Notes: generated by a model from the sequence alone, not told the origin. 64,000 nucleotides of DNA from Pictodentalium vernedei (GCA_031216915.1 CM062296.1:790268823-790332822); one strand, 5' to 3'; counted from the stretch's first letter, positions 20,184 through 32,971 are shown. A program made the numbers and translations.

Positions 20184-20575
20184 CAGCTAAGTCTGGGTCA
20201 TTGGTACAGTATAAAAATGTTAAAAAATTTATAGTAATTTATATATTTTTTATACTTGCCAATGACCCAGACGGGGATGGCCCTCCCTGGAGTTGGGAAC
20301 TCTTGCCTTCCCGCTGAGTACATAGCGCTGACCAGGCACTGCCAGTAAGAATGATAATTGGCGCCAATTTCGGGACGACTGCGTCACTGCGCATGCGCAG
20401 TAGAGGCGTAGTATGGAGGTCCTTTAGGACATGATTTCTTTTTGTTTTGGATGCAAATTTTGGGGATTGGGGGGCAAAATTTGTGTTTGGCCCTGGTTTT
20501 GTTAGAGTTAGCACCAGCTAAGTCTGGGTCATTGGTAAGTATAAAAAATATATAAATTACTATAAATTTTTTAAC
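20184..20575 (+). repeat. ICR (20184-20273) and right inverted terminal repeat (20350-20575), copy C
   Basis: The ICR contains the joined complements of the two ends, with the junction at AAAAAT|GTTAAA. It includes the complement of the ~17 bp missing from this copy's own left end, so it shows that end before truncation. The right repeat ends ATTTTTTAAC. Confidence 0.9.
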
Positions 20576-21418
20576 TTTTTGTACAGAACTTCTGTATGAA
20601 AGTTCTGATTTGAATAAAGTTTTGTATAAATGTTTAGTACCATGGAATACATCACATATAATACGGGTTTTTTTCTCGTGCGTAAATTATGCAAATTAGA
20701 CTAACTTTGATTTATTTAGTTTTACTTTCAGAGCTGTAAGTGCCAAGCTGCTATGGCTCGGGCTAGGGGCCGTATTTATGAACCAATCTTTACGAAACTT
20801 CTTGGGTACCTTTGTTATGACCGTGGGGCGAGAACGAGTGTTTTTGGGTGCAGTCCCAAATTCCAGATGGCTGCCAGCAGCCATTTTGTACCGACGATGC
20901 CGAAATCTGTTTTTTGTACAGAACTTCCATATGAAAGCTCTGATTTGAATAATTTTTTGTATGAATGTTTAGTACCATGGGATACATTACATATATTACA
21001 GATTTTTTTCTTGTGCGTAAATTATGCAAATTAGGCTAACTTTGATTTATTTAGTGTTACTTTCAGCACTGTGAGTGCAAATCCCAATACGGCTCGGGCT
21101 AGAGGCCGTATTTATGAACCGATCTTCACAAAACTTCTTGGGTACCTTTGTTATCACTGTGGGACGAGAAGGAGTGTTTTTGGGTCCAGTCTGAAATTCA
21201 AGATGGCCGCTAGCAGCCATTTTGTTCAAAATTAAGTGCAATCAGATTTTTGCGCAGAACTTCCAAATGAAAGATCTGATTTGAATAAATTTTTGTATGA
21301 ATGTTTAGTACCATGGGATACATTACATATAATACAGAGTTTTTCTCGTGAATAAATTATGCAAATTAGGTGTCCAGGTGGGACTTAGAAAATTTTGGAC
21401 CAAAATCCGGAAATTAGT
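20576..21418. repeat. Tandem repeat with a unit of about 335 bp, about 2.4 copies
   Basis: Unit starts recognised by TTTTTGTACAGAACTTC at 20576, 20911 and (diverged, GCGCAGAAC) 21247. Each unit also carries TTTAGTACCATGG, GCAAATTAG, GGCCGTATTTATGAACC and AAGATGGC-like blocks. The third unit is cut at about 21370, where a second repeat type (GGTGGGACTTAGAAAATTTT) starts; copy D is inserted in that. No coding frame is conserved between units. Confidence 0.7.
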
Positions 21419-21617
21419 ATTTTTATACTGTACCAATGACCCAGACATAGCTGGTGCTAACTCTTAAAATATAGGGCCAAACACAAATTTTGCCCCCCAA
21501 TCCCCAAAATTTGCATCTAAAACCAAAGAAAACATGTCCTGAATGGCCCTCCACACTTCACCTCTACTGCGCATGCGCAGTGTCAAGGACGTTCCGAAAT
21601 TGGCGCCATTAATCATT
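21419..21617 (+). repeat. Left inverted terminal repeat, copy D
   Basis: ATTTTTATACTGTACCAATG to GGCGCCATTAATCATT; inverted counterpart of 28137-28361. Confidence 0.85.
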
Positions 21618-22506
21618 CTAAGTTTGGCCCTTCATCAGTTAACATCTGACTGATCTTTGTGCTTGTAAATCTCAGTTTAAATGATGCCAGACACATAAAT
21701 ATTAGTGAAATGGTGATTCTAAGGAGGATAGAAAAGGAGGAGAGGAAAAATGTGTGACAGAATATTATCAGGGCTGTAACTTAAAATTTTTTAATGAAAT
21801 TATGTTAAGTTACCTATTTTCGAGGCAGCAGCCATTTTGTTGTCATTCTGGTTATTTAGTTACACTCATTTTTCAGTGTTTTCCTCTCTCCCTTTCCTTT
21901 AAGTCCTCTCTTGCTATTCTCCCATGCTTTTGGCATAGTTTTTGTAATTATTATTACTAAAATTTCTTGGGAGTTTTAGCTGAATAACAGAATGAATTCT
22001 GTTCTTTTCCCCATGTTTACGTCTTCACCTATGGGTGGTTAGGCGTTGTGTTCTGCATCTACCATCTGATGTTCTGCAGTTTCTTCCCTGGAAGTCTCTG
22101 TTTTGCATCAGATAGTGTATTTTTGGTAACTGATTCCGGGCCTGGGTGCCTGGAGTCTTATTTTAGTGTTTTTACACTCATTGTTTACGTTTACAACAGC
22201 CCTCTGTGTGAGGGGGGATTTCTTGAAAATAATATCTTGATGTTTTTTTAATCATAACTAGATACATTATTATTGTTCGTAAGTGTTGAATAAATTGTTT
22301 AAAATATTTTTAAAATTTTTGTTCACACTTATGCTTGGGATCCATTGGGGCTCAACATTACTTTTCAGAAACTTGGGCTGTTCTGAAAAAATATTTTTTC
22401 AAAATATTTTGATTTTAATTATTTTTTCTATATTAATGGATCATATTATTATTATGTATTTTGATTGCCAGGGATTGGTGCGAGTACCAGGACTTGGTTT
22501 TCTTTT

Positions 22507-25470
22507 CACATTGAAAGGATTTTGATCAATTGTAATAAGAGGAAGTCTTCCTCTGACTTTTATAATCATTCTATATGTGGTCAGTGTACTCGCATTAACT
22601 CCTGTTCTGTATCGTATGATTTCGATGACAACATGGGAAGCGTATGTCACGGTATGTTAGTGGGGAATTGGACATTCCGGTCCTTTCCCCGCAGGGTCAC
22701 TCTACTTTATCAATTTCTATTTCAGACGATCAAGATTAGGGTGATGTATCTGTGATGTCTTCCAACAGTGTGCCTCCGTCGTCACAATTAATGAAGGGCT
22801 AGCGGAAAAGTGCTCATGTAAATACCCCAATTGCCTAAGAGGACCCTAGTAGGTTCGACGGCCTTTGACGTCTGCTAGCTCGCCCGGTGTAGCGTCCATT
22901 CATCGAATGGTTCGGCAGCCGGGTTTGTCCGTTGCGGTCTAGAAGGAGTTTTGGGGTGATGCGAGCACTATAAATCAACCAAATGCACACCCAGTGACGG
23001 CGGATTAGAGGGAGAACGGAGGAAGCCTTTTAGTCCGGTTCATAGCTCGTTCTGGTCCATCCGGACGGCGAGCGAGAGAGGCCCCTCTCTCGTACAACAA
23101 CATCTGGCCCCAGATGTTGTGGTACAAAATGTTTCGCATTCGGAGCATACGTCCGTCGCTCGGGACGCTCCGACATATAGTCAGTCCGGAGAGACTGTCA
23201 ATAAGGCTTCCTCATTCTCATGGTAGCGCACACGACCGCTCTTGGCTACGTGACCTCGGATATCCAGTCAGCTTCGCCAGTCAGAGAATCATCGGCGACC
23301 AGGTCACACCATCCGGAAGCGAGGGACACGAGGCCTGCAGACTCCGGACGTTCGCATAGGAAAGTGTGCGGGAGTCAACGTACACGGAGCTTCCGGTGGC
23401 AATGCATCGTACAACCGCTACTGCACAGGCCTCGGGGACGGACGTGCTTTCCTAAATAGCACAGCTTATCGCAGCATCCCAGCATCATCTGAATCTGTCG
23501 CATATGTTTTATCCGACGATGCTGGGTTGGGGCGCTCCGCGGAAGCGGGTACGGACGTCCGAAAATTTCATCCGGTCCGACGGGATACCGAAAGGGATTC
23601 GGAGGATTTCGAGCTTTCCCTTTCGGAACAACATATGCTGTTGTGTATGTCATCTGACTTGATCTTCTACAGGTTCTTTTGTCGGACCAGAATGCTGCGA
23701 TGCCGGATAAGAAACTGATAGCGTCGGTGGACTTAGAAATTTTTGGTTCGGTTCAGGGACATCGTCCCTCAGTTCCGACATAGTCCAATAATGTCACACA
23801 AACTTTCGAATTATTGAACGACGCTATATATTTATTATTATAGGCTTGCTATTACCAAGCATTTCTGGTTTCTTGTTCGCAAAGTTACGGAGATGTCTTT
23901 CAAAAGTGTGCCTCTGTCATCATAGTTAATGAAGAGCTAGCGGCAATAAGTGCTCATGGAATATGTCTATCGCCTAAGGTAGGATCGACGGAGTGACATT
24001 CGCTAGCTCACCCGGTGTAGCGTACATTCATCGAATGGTTCGGCTGCCGGGTTCGTCCGTTGCGGTCTAGGAAGGAGATTTGGGTGATGCGAGCACTATA
24101 ATTACTTTAGTACTCACCCAGTGACGGCGGATTGAGGACAGATCGGAGGAAGCTTGTTAGTCCAGTCCCTGGCTTGTCCAGGTCCGTCCGGGCTGTGAGC
24201 GAGAGAGGTCCCTATCTCGTCCAACAACATAGGGGACCGCATGTTGTGGTTCAGATATTTTACATTCGGAGCATATGTCCGTCGGTCGGGACGCTCCGTT
24301 ATATTGACAGTCCGAGAGACTGTCGATAATGCTTCCTCATCCTCACAGCAGGGCACACGACCGCACATTGGCTACGTGACCTCGAGTATCCGATCAGTTT
24401 CGTCATTCAGTGATTCCACGGCGAATAGGTCACGCCATCCGGTAGCCAAGGGACATGAGGCCTATACACTCCGTTCGCTCGCATATTAGTAGTATGCACG
24501 GGGTAACGATCACAGAGCTTCCAGCGGCAATGCATTGTAGGACTGCTTCTCCACAGGCCTCAGTGACGGACGTGCTATCCGAGTTAGCAAAGGTTTTTCG
24601 CAGCATCCCAGCAATCGACAGTTTCTTAGCTGAATCAGGAATTATCTGGCGGCGCTGGGTCAGTGCGGTCCGCGGTTGCATCAGGTACGGACGACCGAAC
24701 GCTTTATAGGGTCCGACAGGATGGCGAAAGGGATTCGAAAGATTTCGAGTTTTCCCTTTCGTAGCATCGGAAGCTGCCATTCATATCTTCCGGCATTATC
24801 TTCCAGTGATTGTTATTTCGGACTACATTGCTGCGATGTTGGATAAGAGACTTATAGCGTCATTGGACACGGAATTTTGGATCGGTTCAGGGACATTGTC
24901 CCTGACTTACCGACACAGTCCAATAATGTCATTAGAACATGTGTATTATTTATCGACGCTATATATACATATAAGCCTGCTACCAAGCATGATAGTTTAG
25001 TTTCTTGTCCGCAATGCTCATTTCTGCCTTTTTATCATTTATACGAATAATTTATTTTGGCAGAACAGGGCATACCGAGAGTTCATATGCGTCTAGATGG
25101 CGTGGTTATAGACTGGAAATATTCTTTTTCGGCGTCTATGTCTTTTCCAACCAAAATGTTGGAAACGACAATGATGTCTAGTAGACTTATCTTAGACGCG
25201 TTATCATACGTAATCCACCTTACTGAGGCGTTATCATTACGTCTTTAAGAAAAGAATTACGGGATATTATCCTCAATGTGATTTCTTTTGAGGGCAGTAG
25301 TTTGTTCACGTATAACTCCACCCTTCAGTGGCTGATTGGAGTTGGTTAGACGTGACGCAGCCCTAGCTACATCCACACGCGTGGATAGTAAGGTGAAGAA
25401 CTCTCTCAGAGTCGCTTCGTTCTCGGTGAAGCTTCTCTTCGACGGCAACTTTTCAGCAATCCATGAATTG
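22507..25470 (+). pseudogene. gag remnant of DIRS copy D, internally duplicated
   Basis: Start ATG replaced by ATT as in copy B. Two successive gag segments of about 1.14 kb (22743-23888 and 23889-25015) each show AGCTAGCGG, CGAATGGTTCGG, a GAGAGAGG hairpin and CACGACCGC. Stops and indels throughout. The first copy keeps the two palindromes of the hairpin series (CGAGAGAGG; ACAACATCTGG) intact, while in the second they have decayed. Confidence 0.8.
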
Positions 25471-26450
25471 TTCGATTTACACGTTCTCTTGTCTATCTAA
25501 TGTTGCAAGAGATTCAGACTGGGGCAAACATTCGGTGGTTGACTCAGAGAGTGCCACTGCAGTTGCCGGATCTGAGTTTTATAATTATGACGGTTGCCAG
25601 TCAAACAGGTTGGGATATAATATTGATCCCAACGGATTCGAAGTGCCAGGGTCTCTGGGTTCCGCAGTCTCTAAGCAAGCACTTATCTTCCGCGGAATAA
25701 TGTTTTTTTAGGCTTGCTTTATGTCATTGGATGAACATTATTCAGAAACGCATGTCCAAATCCTGTCCGTTAATTCGACAGTAGTGGCGTATCTCCGGAA
25801 CCAGGGAGGCACTCATTCGTTTCCGTTATTCAATTTAATGGAAAGAATCCTTCTGTTTGTTATAGTACACCAAGTTCTGTTTCGGTCCGTCATATTCCGG
25901 GTCGTCTGATTGTTTTACCGGACTCCCGTTCACTTATGGGTCGCTTGTTGCCGTCAGAATGGACTCTCAACAAACAAGTATTCAATCAGATTTGCTATCA
26001 GTGGGAGCGCCCAATGATAATTTATTTACGACACAGCTTGCTAATCAATTGCAGACGTATGTGTTTGCTTGTCCGGATCTCTGAGCTAATGTTAACGCTC
26101 TATTGATCTAATAGGACGGAATGATAGGATATGCGTATCCTCCGGCACTGTTGTTTCAGCAAGTATTGCTAAGATAAACAACCACAATACATTTCTGTTG
26201 ATAGCATCTCTGTCTTCACAGAGACCGTGGGTAAATTTACTCTGATGTCTACTGTGGGACTTAACGCGAAATCTTCCTCAATGAGAGGATCTGTTTTCGC
26301 TGGGTAAAATCGTGTCATCTTTATCACAACCCACAAGGTCGCAACCTTCACGTATTGCGTTGTGTGGTCCGTATTGCATTGTAAGCATTGTACTGGACGA
26401 GCTTTGGATGCGATTTCTTACTATAGGAGATCCTCTTCTTCGCTATTCTA
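25471..26450 (+). pseudogene. RNase H and methyltransferase remnant of pol, copy D
   Basis: Begins at the segment before RNase H (LQEIQTGANIRWLTQRVPLQLPD) fused to gag. The first RNase H Asp site reads IIMTVASQTGWD. The second half (SVNSTVVAYLRNQGG; CCGGGTCGTCTGATTG) is frame-broken, and the methyltransferase-like part is decayed. No RT motif is present. Confidence 0.75.
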
Positions 26451-27380
26451 TGCGGCTAAAGTGGAGGCTCTTCCGTCGTTGGTGTAGGGATCACTATGTT
26501 CATATTGTTGATCCCTCCATACTAGTCATTGCAACTTTTTAGTATACTTGTTTGACAAGATCTACTGCAGCCTGTTATTATTAAGGTTATAGGTTTTTGT
26601 TACCTCATACCTATGCACTCTATGATAGTTTACAGTTGAGTCTTATGTCTCTTTATCTAAGTCACTTAGTAACTTTTTGATAAATAGACTTAGAATTATT
26701 AGATTAAATTCCTATATGGAATTTAACTTCGGTTCTTATTTAGCTAAGTAATCATTTGAGCCTCTGGAAACAGTAGTTTTCAAATTCTGACCTTTTAAAC
26801 AGTAATTCTGTTGGCTTCTCTTTTACTGAAGAGTCAGTGAGTTTCATGTACTATTGGTGGATGATTTTCACTTTCGTAGTTTCGGAATCACTACTTCCTT
26901 TACTATTTAGGTTGGATTTTTGCATAAGAGTCAGGCTCCTAATTAATATCCGGAACCTATTGTTATTAAGGTCCTTCCGTCTTCGTACGGGCATAGGCCT
27001 TTACTCTGTCCGGTTAGAGTTTATGTATTTATAAACAGATATCTGTTTATTACTACGGGCGTAAACTTCTTCTGTCTTTGATGCCTATTAGAAGGACGTT
27101 ACGCTCCATTCTTTTGCTAATGGATTCAATTAACTATCGATACTGCTTATGGTATATCTTTGACTCAGCAGTTGTGTTTGAGATTTCGGCTCATGAAGTA
27201 AGAGTTCTTCTACATCTTGGGCTTACATTAATAGTGTCGCTATTATAGATTTTTGAAGGCTGCTCATTGCGCTCAGCCATCCACATTCATGAATTTTTAT
27301 CTCAGAAATATTGAGTCCATTTCTGGAGGCCTCTATTGTTAGGTCTATTATCTACTGCTCAGAATGTCATTCACTTAACA
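26312..27380 (+). pseudogene. Tyrosine recombinase remnant, copy D
   Basis: Nucleotide similarity to YR runs from the N-terminal domain to the terminal Tyr region (TTTTTATCTCAGAAATATTG), with repeated one-base indels. Several of these indels are shared with copy B (for example in the GTTGGCTTCTCTTTTACTG stretch), so they predate the B/D split. Confidence 0.78.
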
Positions 27381-27970
27381 GTTGCTACTATAGCTAGGTA
27401 GGCTGTCTGTTTCGGCAGTGACTCCGTTCTGCTGCCCTCTTCGCTCTGGGCTATTTGACTCAGGGCAAGAAAAAGGGGGGGGGGGGTGGGGGGAGGGTGT
27501 TCCCTTGGGTCACCTGTTTTACTATGAAACAAGGGGATACCTCCTCCGGAGTTAGTAATTCTGAGCTGTTATTGGGATGGTTGTTTAGTGAGAAGTTTAT
27601 GTTTTTAAAATTCATTCAAGTCTTAGTTTTTAAAGTATAGCTTTTGAATATAGCACGTGTCAACGGACATGATTATGCAATCCTCAGACACTTTTAAGGA
27701 GTATAAAGAGTCTCTATTCTCTAGACTTACTTTATTTATTGGCTTACTTTAAAAATTATTAGTATAAGGATTATACTAGATATTAATAGAGTACATGGAG
27801 GTATGATGCTCAATTTTGGAAGGTGTTGTATCTTTCTAATTTATCATAAATAAGAAAGATACATGTAAGGCCTAATACTTCTTTTTCCCTAGAGGGGATG
27901 ACTCTATTTTATATAATTGAGCGTATTCCATCTTTCTCTATGTCCTTGGCCCTCCAGCCTTTTTACTATT

Positions 27971-28361
27971 CAGCTATGTCTGGGTCATTGGTACAGTATA
28001 AAAATGTTAAAAAATCTATAGTAATTTATATATTTTTTATACTTACCAATGACCCAGACGGGGATGGCCCTCCCAGGAGTTGGGAACTCTGACCTCCCCG
28101 CTGAGTACATAGCGCTTACCAGGCACTGGTTATTAGAATGATTAATGGCGCCAATTTCGGAACGTCCTTGACACTGTGCATGCGCAGTAGAGGTGAAGTG
28201 TGGAGGGCCATTCAGGACATGTTTTCTTTGGCTTTAGATGCAAATTTTGGGGATTGGGGGGCAAAATTTGTGTTTGGCCCTATATTTTAAGAGTTAGCAC
28301 CAGCTATGTCTGGGTCATTGGTAAGTATAAAAAATATATAAATTACTATAAATTTTTTAAC
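27971..28361 (+). repeat. ICR (27971-28060) and right inverted terminal repeat (28137-28361), copy D
   Basis: Both are well preserved and match those of copy B, with joined end complements and the terminal ATTTTTTAAC. Confidence 0.85.
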
Positions 28362-28898
28362 TTTTTGGTTTTTTATGCGTTTTGGTCAATTTTAAGACAA
28401 AAAAAAAAAAATTTTTTTTACAATGAAAATTTGGGGTCCGGGTGGGACTTAGAAAATTTTGGACCAAAATCCGGAAATTAGTTTTTTGTGTTTTGATGCA
28501 TTTTGGTCAATTTTAAGAAGAAGAAGAAAAAATTTTAGTCTGAAAATATTTTGTTTGGGACTGAAAATTTCCACACAAAAATAATAATCTACAATGATTG
28601 GTCTTAATCTGTAGTCCATTACAGTCACCTTGTAATTCTTTTATTATTGTTGACTGGGCCAAAACAAATACTAATTCCTGTCATATTCATTATTCAGTTG
28701 TCTTGGTCACAGCAAGTACTAATTCCTGTCATATCCAAGTTGAGCTACAGAGTCATTGACTCTTTCATTTTTCCTAGGAATTTTGAGAGACAGTATTTAC
28801 AGGCATTCTGGGGGGTGTAAGATTTTTTGGCCTTTACATTTATTTTCAGTTTTCAGAACCACTGGGTCGATTTGAATGAAATGTGGAAACCTCATTAA
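28362..28898. other. Host DNA right of copy D
   Basis: Up to about 28580 it contains about two units of a ~110-bp tandem repeat (GCGTTTTGGTCAATTTTAAG; GGGACTTAGAAAATTTT; CCGGAAATTAGT), the repeat that was split by copy D. 28580-28898 is AT-rich, with two copies of ACTAATTCCTGTCATAT (about 28670 and 28716). No gene. Confidence 0.5.
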
Positions 28899-29142
28899 CC
28901 CTTTACCTAACAGGAAAAGCAGATGACACTTGCAAATAAAATTCTTGAGAAACTAATTTTTTGGACTGTTTGCATCAAAACCATAGCTCATGACCCCTCA
29001 TTGGAACGTGCTCAGTGAGCTCATTCCAATGAGTGGTCATAAGCTATGGTTTTGAGACAAAAAATGAAAAAAATAATGAAAATTGAATGGTGATTTTTGT
29101 GAATAGTGCTGGCCGGTTTTGGACGTTACGTTGGGTAAAGGG
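28899..29142. mobile_element. Palindromic TTAA MITE, copy M3
   Basis: TTAA at 28895-28898 and 29143-29146; ends CCCTTTACCTAA and TTGGGTAAAGGG. The core palindrome (AAAACCATAGCTCATGACC and its complement) differs in sequence from M1/M2 but has the same design. It shares GGCCGGTTTTGG and GCAGATGACACTTGC with M6. Confidence 0.7.
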
Positions 29143-29229
29143 TTAAGTGGGTGACATGCTCTTGGTTTCTTCAAAAAGAAAGTAGACAGCACTCCCCATG
29201 GGCATCCAGACAACAAATTCAAAATGGCT

Positions 29230-29433
29230 ATTTTTACACTGTAAACCAATGGCCCAGACTTAGCTGGTGCTTAACTCAAAGTTATTAAGGGCCAAACACA
29301 AACTTTGAACCCCCGACTCCCCAAAATGGACTTGCAAAACCAAAAATTAAAAGTCCTATCTGGCCCTCCATACATTTACTCTCCGCGCATGTGCAGACGT
29401 CAGCAAGTGACCGGAATTGGCACCAACATCATT
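29230..29433 (+). repeat. Left inverted terminal repeat, copy X
   Basis: ATTTTTACACTGTAAACC through TGGCACCAACATCATT. Partner of 48215-48432, sharing CTCTCCGCGCATGTGC in inverted form. Confidence 0.8.
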
Positions 29434-30439
29434 CTTTGTTTGGCCCTAAAAGTCATTAACAATGAAATAACATCTGTGCTTTAAAATCTCCGTTTTTGAG
29501 CATGCCAGACACAAATCAATGCAAGAGTTAGTGGATACAAGGCTGTTAATGAATGAAGGAAGTGTTCAACGGTGGTTTTGGACGTTCAGGGCTGCAACTT
29601 TGTAATATTTCTAAAATTATTTTATGTTTTCCAATTTCGGGACATATGCCTGACGTCATCATTTTTAAAAATGATTATTCCACTGTGTGTTAAGTATTCC
29701 TTCCCTATCCTTCCATGAACCCTTCCTGTTAAACTCTTAAGTTTTTTGGCTATTTTTTATTGAAATTTTTTATTAAATTTCTTGGTAGTTTAACATTTAT
29801 TACAGAATATTATTCTGTTTCTTCCCCAGGGTTACGTCCTCACCCTAAGGGTGTTAGGCCATTTAGTCTTGCATCTTCTATCCGATGTATCATTTTTTCT
29901 TCGTATGAAGATCTAGCTTTGCATTTGATAGCTTTTCAATTGGTTCTGATTTTGGGCCTTTTTGTGTGCCTGATGTCTTGTTTACATTGACGTTGTTTAC
30001 ATTATCAACGTCCTCATATATAGGTAGTTTCTTTCTATTACTGTAATATACTGTAGAATACATGGATTATTATTCCGGTAGTGTAGCTAAAAAATTTTGG
30101 ATTTTGTCCACACTTAGGCTCTATCGGCATGCCCTTGGCCCCTTGGGCTCTTCATGTTCCCTTTGGGAACTTGGGCGTTTTTCAAAAATGTTTTTTGTTT
30201 ACAAAAAATATTTTGAATTTCATTATGATTGCTATTATTCATGTATCTCAGTTAAATATATATATATATATTGTTGTAGAGTTTGGAGGACTGATATCGA
30301 CCTTAGTTGATAAACTCCTGCGGACTCTTGTCATTCTTGTCTTGCACTGGGATGACTGATGTTGAAGTCGGGTGTCGCGTTACTTTGTTGGCAGTGAGGT
30401 TCTGAGGATCAGAGCCTCTTACCGCGTTTTAATTCATTC

Positions 30440-32020
30440 TGTCAGTTTCTATTTCAGAGGAACATGAACATGGTGATGATATACTGACACCCATCCAAGT
30501 GTGCTACTGTCGACGCGCTCCGTGGATCATATAGAGCTAGCTGCAGTGCTCTTTATTGCAAGAGTTAGGGCCTTTGGTTACAGGTTTTAATCTCTTGCAA
30601 GCAGCTAGCTCGACCGGTGAAGTGGTACTCCGTCCGTGGGTGCCGTGGGTGCCGGGTAAGTCTGTTACAGTCTAAGAGGTGGATTGGATAGATTGAGCAC
30701 TATAATATAAATAGCTCACCCACCGACGGAGGAAATAGGGAGGAAGTCTGCAAGTTATTGTACTCGGCGAGGTCTGATAGACCGCGAGTGGGAGAGGCCC
30801 CCCCTCTCTAATATAGCAGTGTCTGGGGTCAGATGTTACTTTGAGAAACTTGCACAAGCCGGAGCATATGTCCACCCTCCACTCGGGGTGCTTAGTCTGG
30901 TTGTAAACTTGCATGAGACGGAGCATATGTCTGCCTGCCGCTCGGAAAGCTCCGTCTAGTCTGCAGCCAGGGTTGGCTTCAGTCACGGCTTCCTCCGCTA
31001 CGTTATTTAACCACACTTGACAAGGAGGAACCACTCTTCGCCCATGAAGTCAGATTATCCGGTAGCTAGAGAGACAAGGCCTTGATCGTTGAGATGCTCG
31101 GAGAAAGGATCCGTTTCCGACCCACCGTCCCAGGAGCAGCATGCAGCTAAGGAACAGAAATCCGTTGCTCCTCAGGCCTCGATGATGGACTTGCTGTCAC
31201 AGATTGCACAGCTAGTCGCAGCATCCCAGCAAGTGCAGATGCAGCCTCCCTCAGACTCAGAATCTGAGCTGTCAGACGGTGCTGGGTCGGTCTGGTCGTC
31301 TGTTCGCACAGATGCAATGGACCGAGATTTGCAACTGATCCTCTCGGATGGTGAAAGGAATAAGGAAAAGGATTACCCTTCCCTTTCGGAACAGTTCATG
31401 GTTGTGATGGCTTTCATCCATCAATACTATCCTGCTTTTGTTCCGCCGAATCAGAATGCTGTGGCGACAAGAGAGAAACCGCTGGCGTCTTTAGGCGCAG
31501 ACTTTATCCAGACAAAGGAGGAAGTCCTTTCTTTTCCGGTTCAGTTTATGCAGGTGTTGCAGGCCTTCGTCCATATAGATGATGTCATATTTATCCTCTT
31601 CAGTGTGAGGAAGAAGGCGGTTTCTTATCTTCATCTTCCATATACATACCATTTTTTGGACCACGTTCATTTAAAAACGGTCGGGGAAGATGTTGAGAGA
31701 GTTCTTCTGCATCTGGATGAGCAGGCCAGGGATCTAGAGGTATCATTCACTATTCGCTCAGATGCAATTGAGACGGCAATTTCTTCAAATAGAGCGAATT
31801 TGGACGTTATGTCTTACGCAGATCACCTTACAAGAGCTATGGCACAACATCTCAAGGGAAAGGAATTTTGAGGACATTCGTACCTCTCTTAGAGTTCTTT
31901 CCAGGGCAATTATGTATACAACGTATAACTCCGCCCTAACAGTGGATAATCTGAAGTTAATCAGACGTGATGCTGCCCTTGCATCGTCATCACTGATAAG
32001 AAGCGAGCGTTCGAGTGATA
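30440..32020 (+). pseudogene. gag remnant of DIRS copy X
   Basis: The best surviving frame is 31089-31871 (260 codons), with the gag signatures QIAQLVAASQQ, ELSDGAGSV, SLSEQ, AIETAISSNRANLD and SYADHLT in the same order as the intact gag of copy G but much diverged. Upstream, 30440-31080 is broken. Frame is lost again at about 31870 and continues to RNLKLIRRDAALASS-like sequence near 32000, where a deletion joins it to RT. Several hairpins persist with altered bases (30534-30611; 30780-30811). Confidence 0.75.
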
Positions 32021-32971
32021 GACTATGCGGCAAGCATAGATCTAAGGGTCCGTACTTTCATGTCCTGGTACATCCGGCATTCTAAAAGCACCTGCGGTCC
32101 GCCGTACAAGAGAAAGTGTATCAGTTCAGAACAATATGCTTTGGTCTAAATCTGACCCCCATGGGAGTTTCACTCGAATAATGAACTCGGTAATGTCTTA
32201 CTTACAAGCTCATTTGTCTGCGGTAACGATGGCTTACTTGGACGACCTTCTTCAGGGATATGGCAACAGAATTATTCTTCAGAATGATGTTCAGAGTCTG
32301 CTTCTATTACTCCGACGTCTCGGTTTTCATCGAAAATGAGAAAAAGTCGGATCTAGCTCCGTACAAGTCGTTTATTCACTTGGGATTGAACTTGGAGACT
32401 CACAACAATCTGGTGCGCCTGCCGTTACCCAGAGCGAAATTAGTCAGTTGTTATGCTCGCTTTTGTCTACACTCAGACGCATTTATTGTGAGGGAATCCA
32501 TGCGACTATTGGATCTTTGCGGAGTGGCTGTGGATCTCATTCTGATGAGCCGCCTGCAGGCACGTCCCCTCCAGATATTCTTTACTCAGAACTGGCTTGT
32601 GAAGACACTTTCGCTTGAACCAGTATTGTTTTAACGGACCTAGTAGAACAAGGGTTCAAATTGGGCAGATATTCAGTGGTTAACTCGGGGAGTTATGCTG
32701 CAACTGCCGGATCCGGCTTTCACGATTATGACAGATGTGAGTCAGACGGGTTGGGGCGCGACCCTAAGTTCCACAGTCTTGAGGTGTCAGGGTCTAGGGG
32801 AAACACATAAACATCAACGAGATGCTGTTAATCAGCCAGCGCTACAACATTGGATTCACATAATAACGGACGTCCATGTTCAATTTGGTCGGACAACTCA
32901 ACAGTAGTAGCGTACATCGGGAACCAGGGCGGCACCCATTCATTTCCGTTATGCCAACTAACGGAGAAGAT
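32021..32971 (+). pseudogene. RT and RNase H remnant of pol, copy X (5' part)
   Basis: Starts at the RT motif A region (cf. HVLVHPAF), then motif B region (CFGLN-like near 32140), YLDDLLQGYGN at about 32240-32270, the connection region, and RNase H start TIMTDVSQTGWGATL (about 32725) and FGRTTQQ-like. At least three frame changes and one deletion. It is interrupted at 32971 by copy F and resumes at 39560. Confidence 0.75.

Larger units (their letters stand above)
13456..20575 (+). mobile_element. DIRS-type YR retrotransposon, copy C (nearly complete, young)
   Basis: All modules are present in order: left inverted repeat (missing its first ~17 bp), leader, gag, pol, YR, hairpin plus 20-nt G-run (19675-19694), ICR (20184-20273) and right inverted repeat (20350-20575). 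Pol and YR are fully open. Gag is broken by a TGA and a one-base deletion. Almost identical to copy A downstream of the RT. Right flank is a 335-bp tandem repeat; left flank is a SINE fragment. Confidence 0.94.
21419..28361 (+). mobile_element. DIRS-type element, copy D (non-autonomous, decayed, sister of B)
   Basis: Ends ATTTTTATACTG (21419) and ATTTTTTAAC (28361). Left repeat 21419-21617, ICR 27971-28060, right repeat 28137-28361, G-run 27475-27486. It carries the same gag tandem duplication (about 22743-23888 and 23889-25015) and the same RT-removing junction (about 25463-25485) as copy B. The target is a GGGACTTAGAAAATTTT repeat whose other half lies at 28362-28480. There is no target duplication, as known for DIRS elements. 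Confidence 0.88.

Noticed and set aside
13456..20575. LTR retrotransposon (Gypsy-type) or endogenous virus
   Set aside because: No direct LTRs, no protease or DDE integrase, no envelope; inverted ends, ICR and a tyrosine recombinase define a DIRS element.
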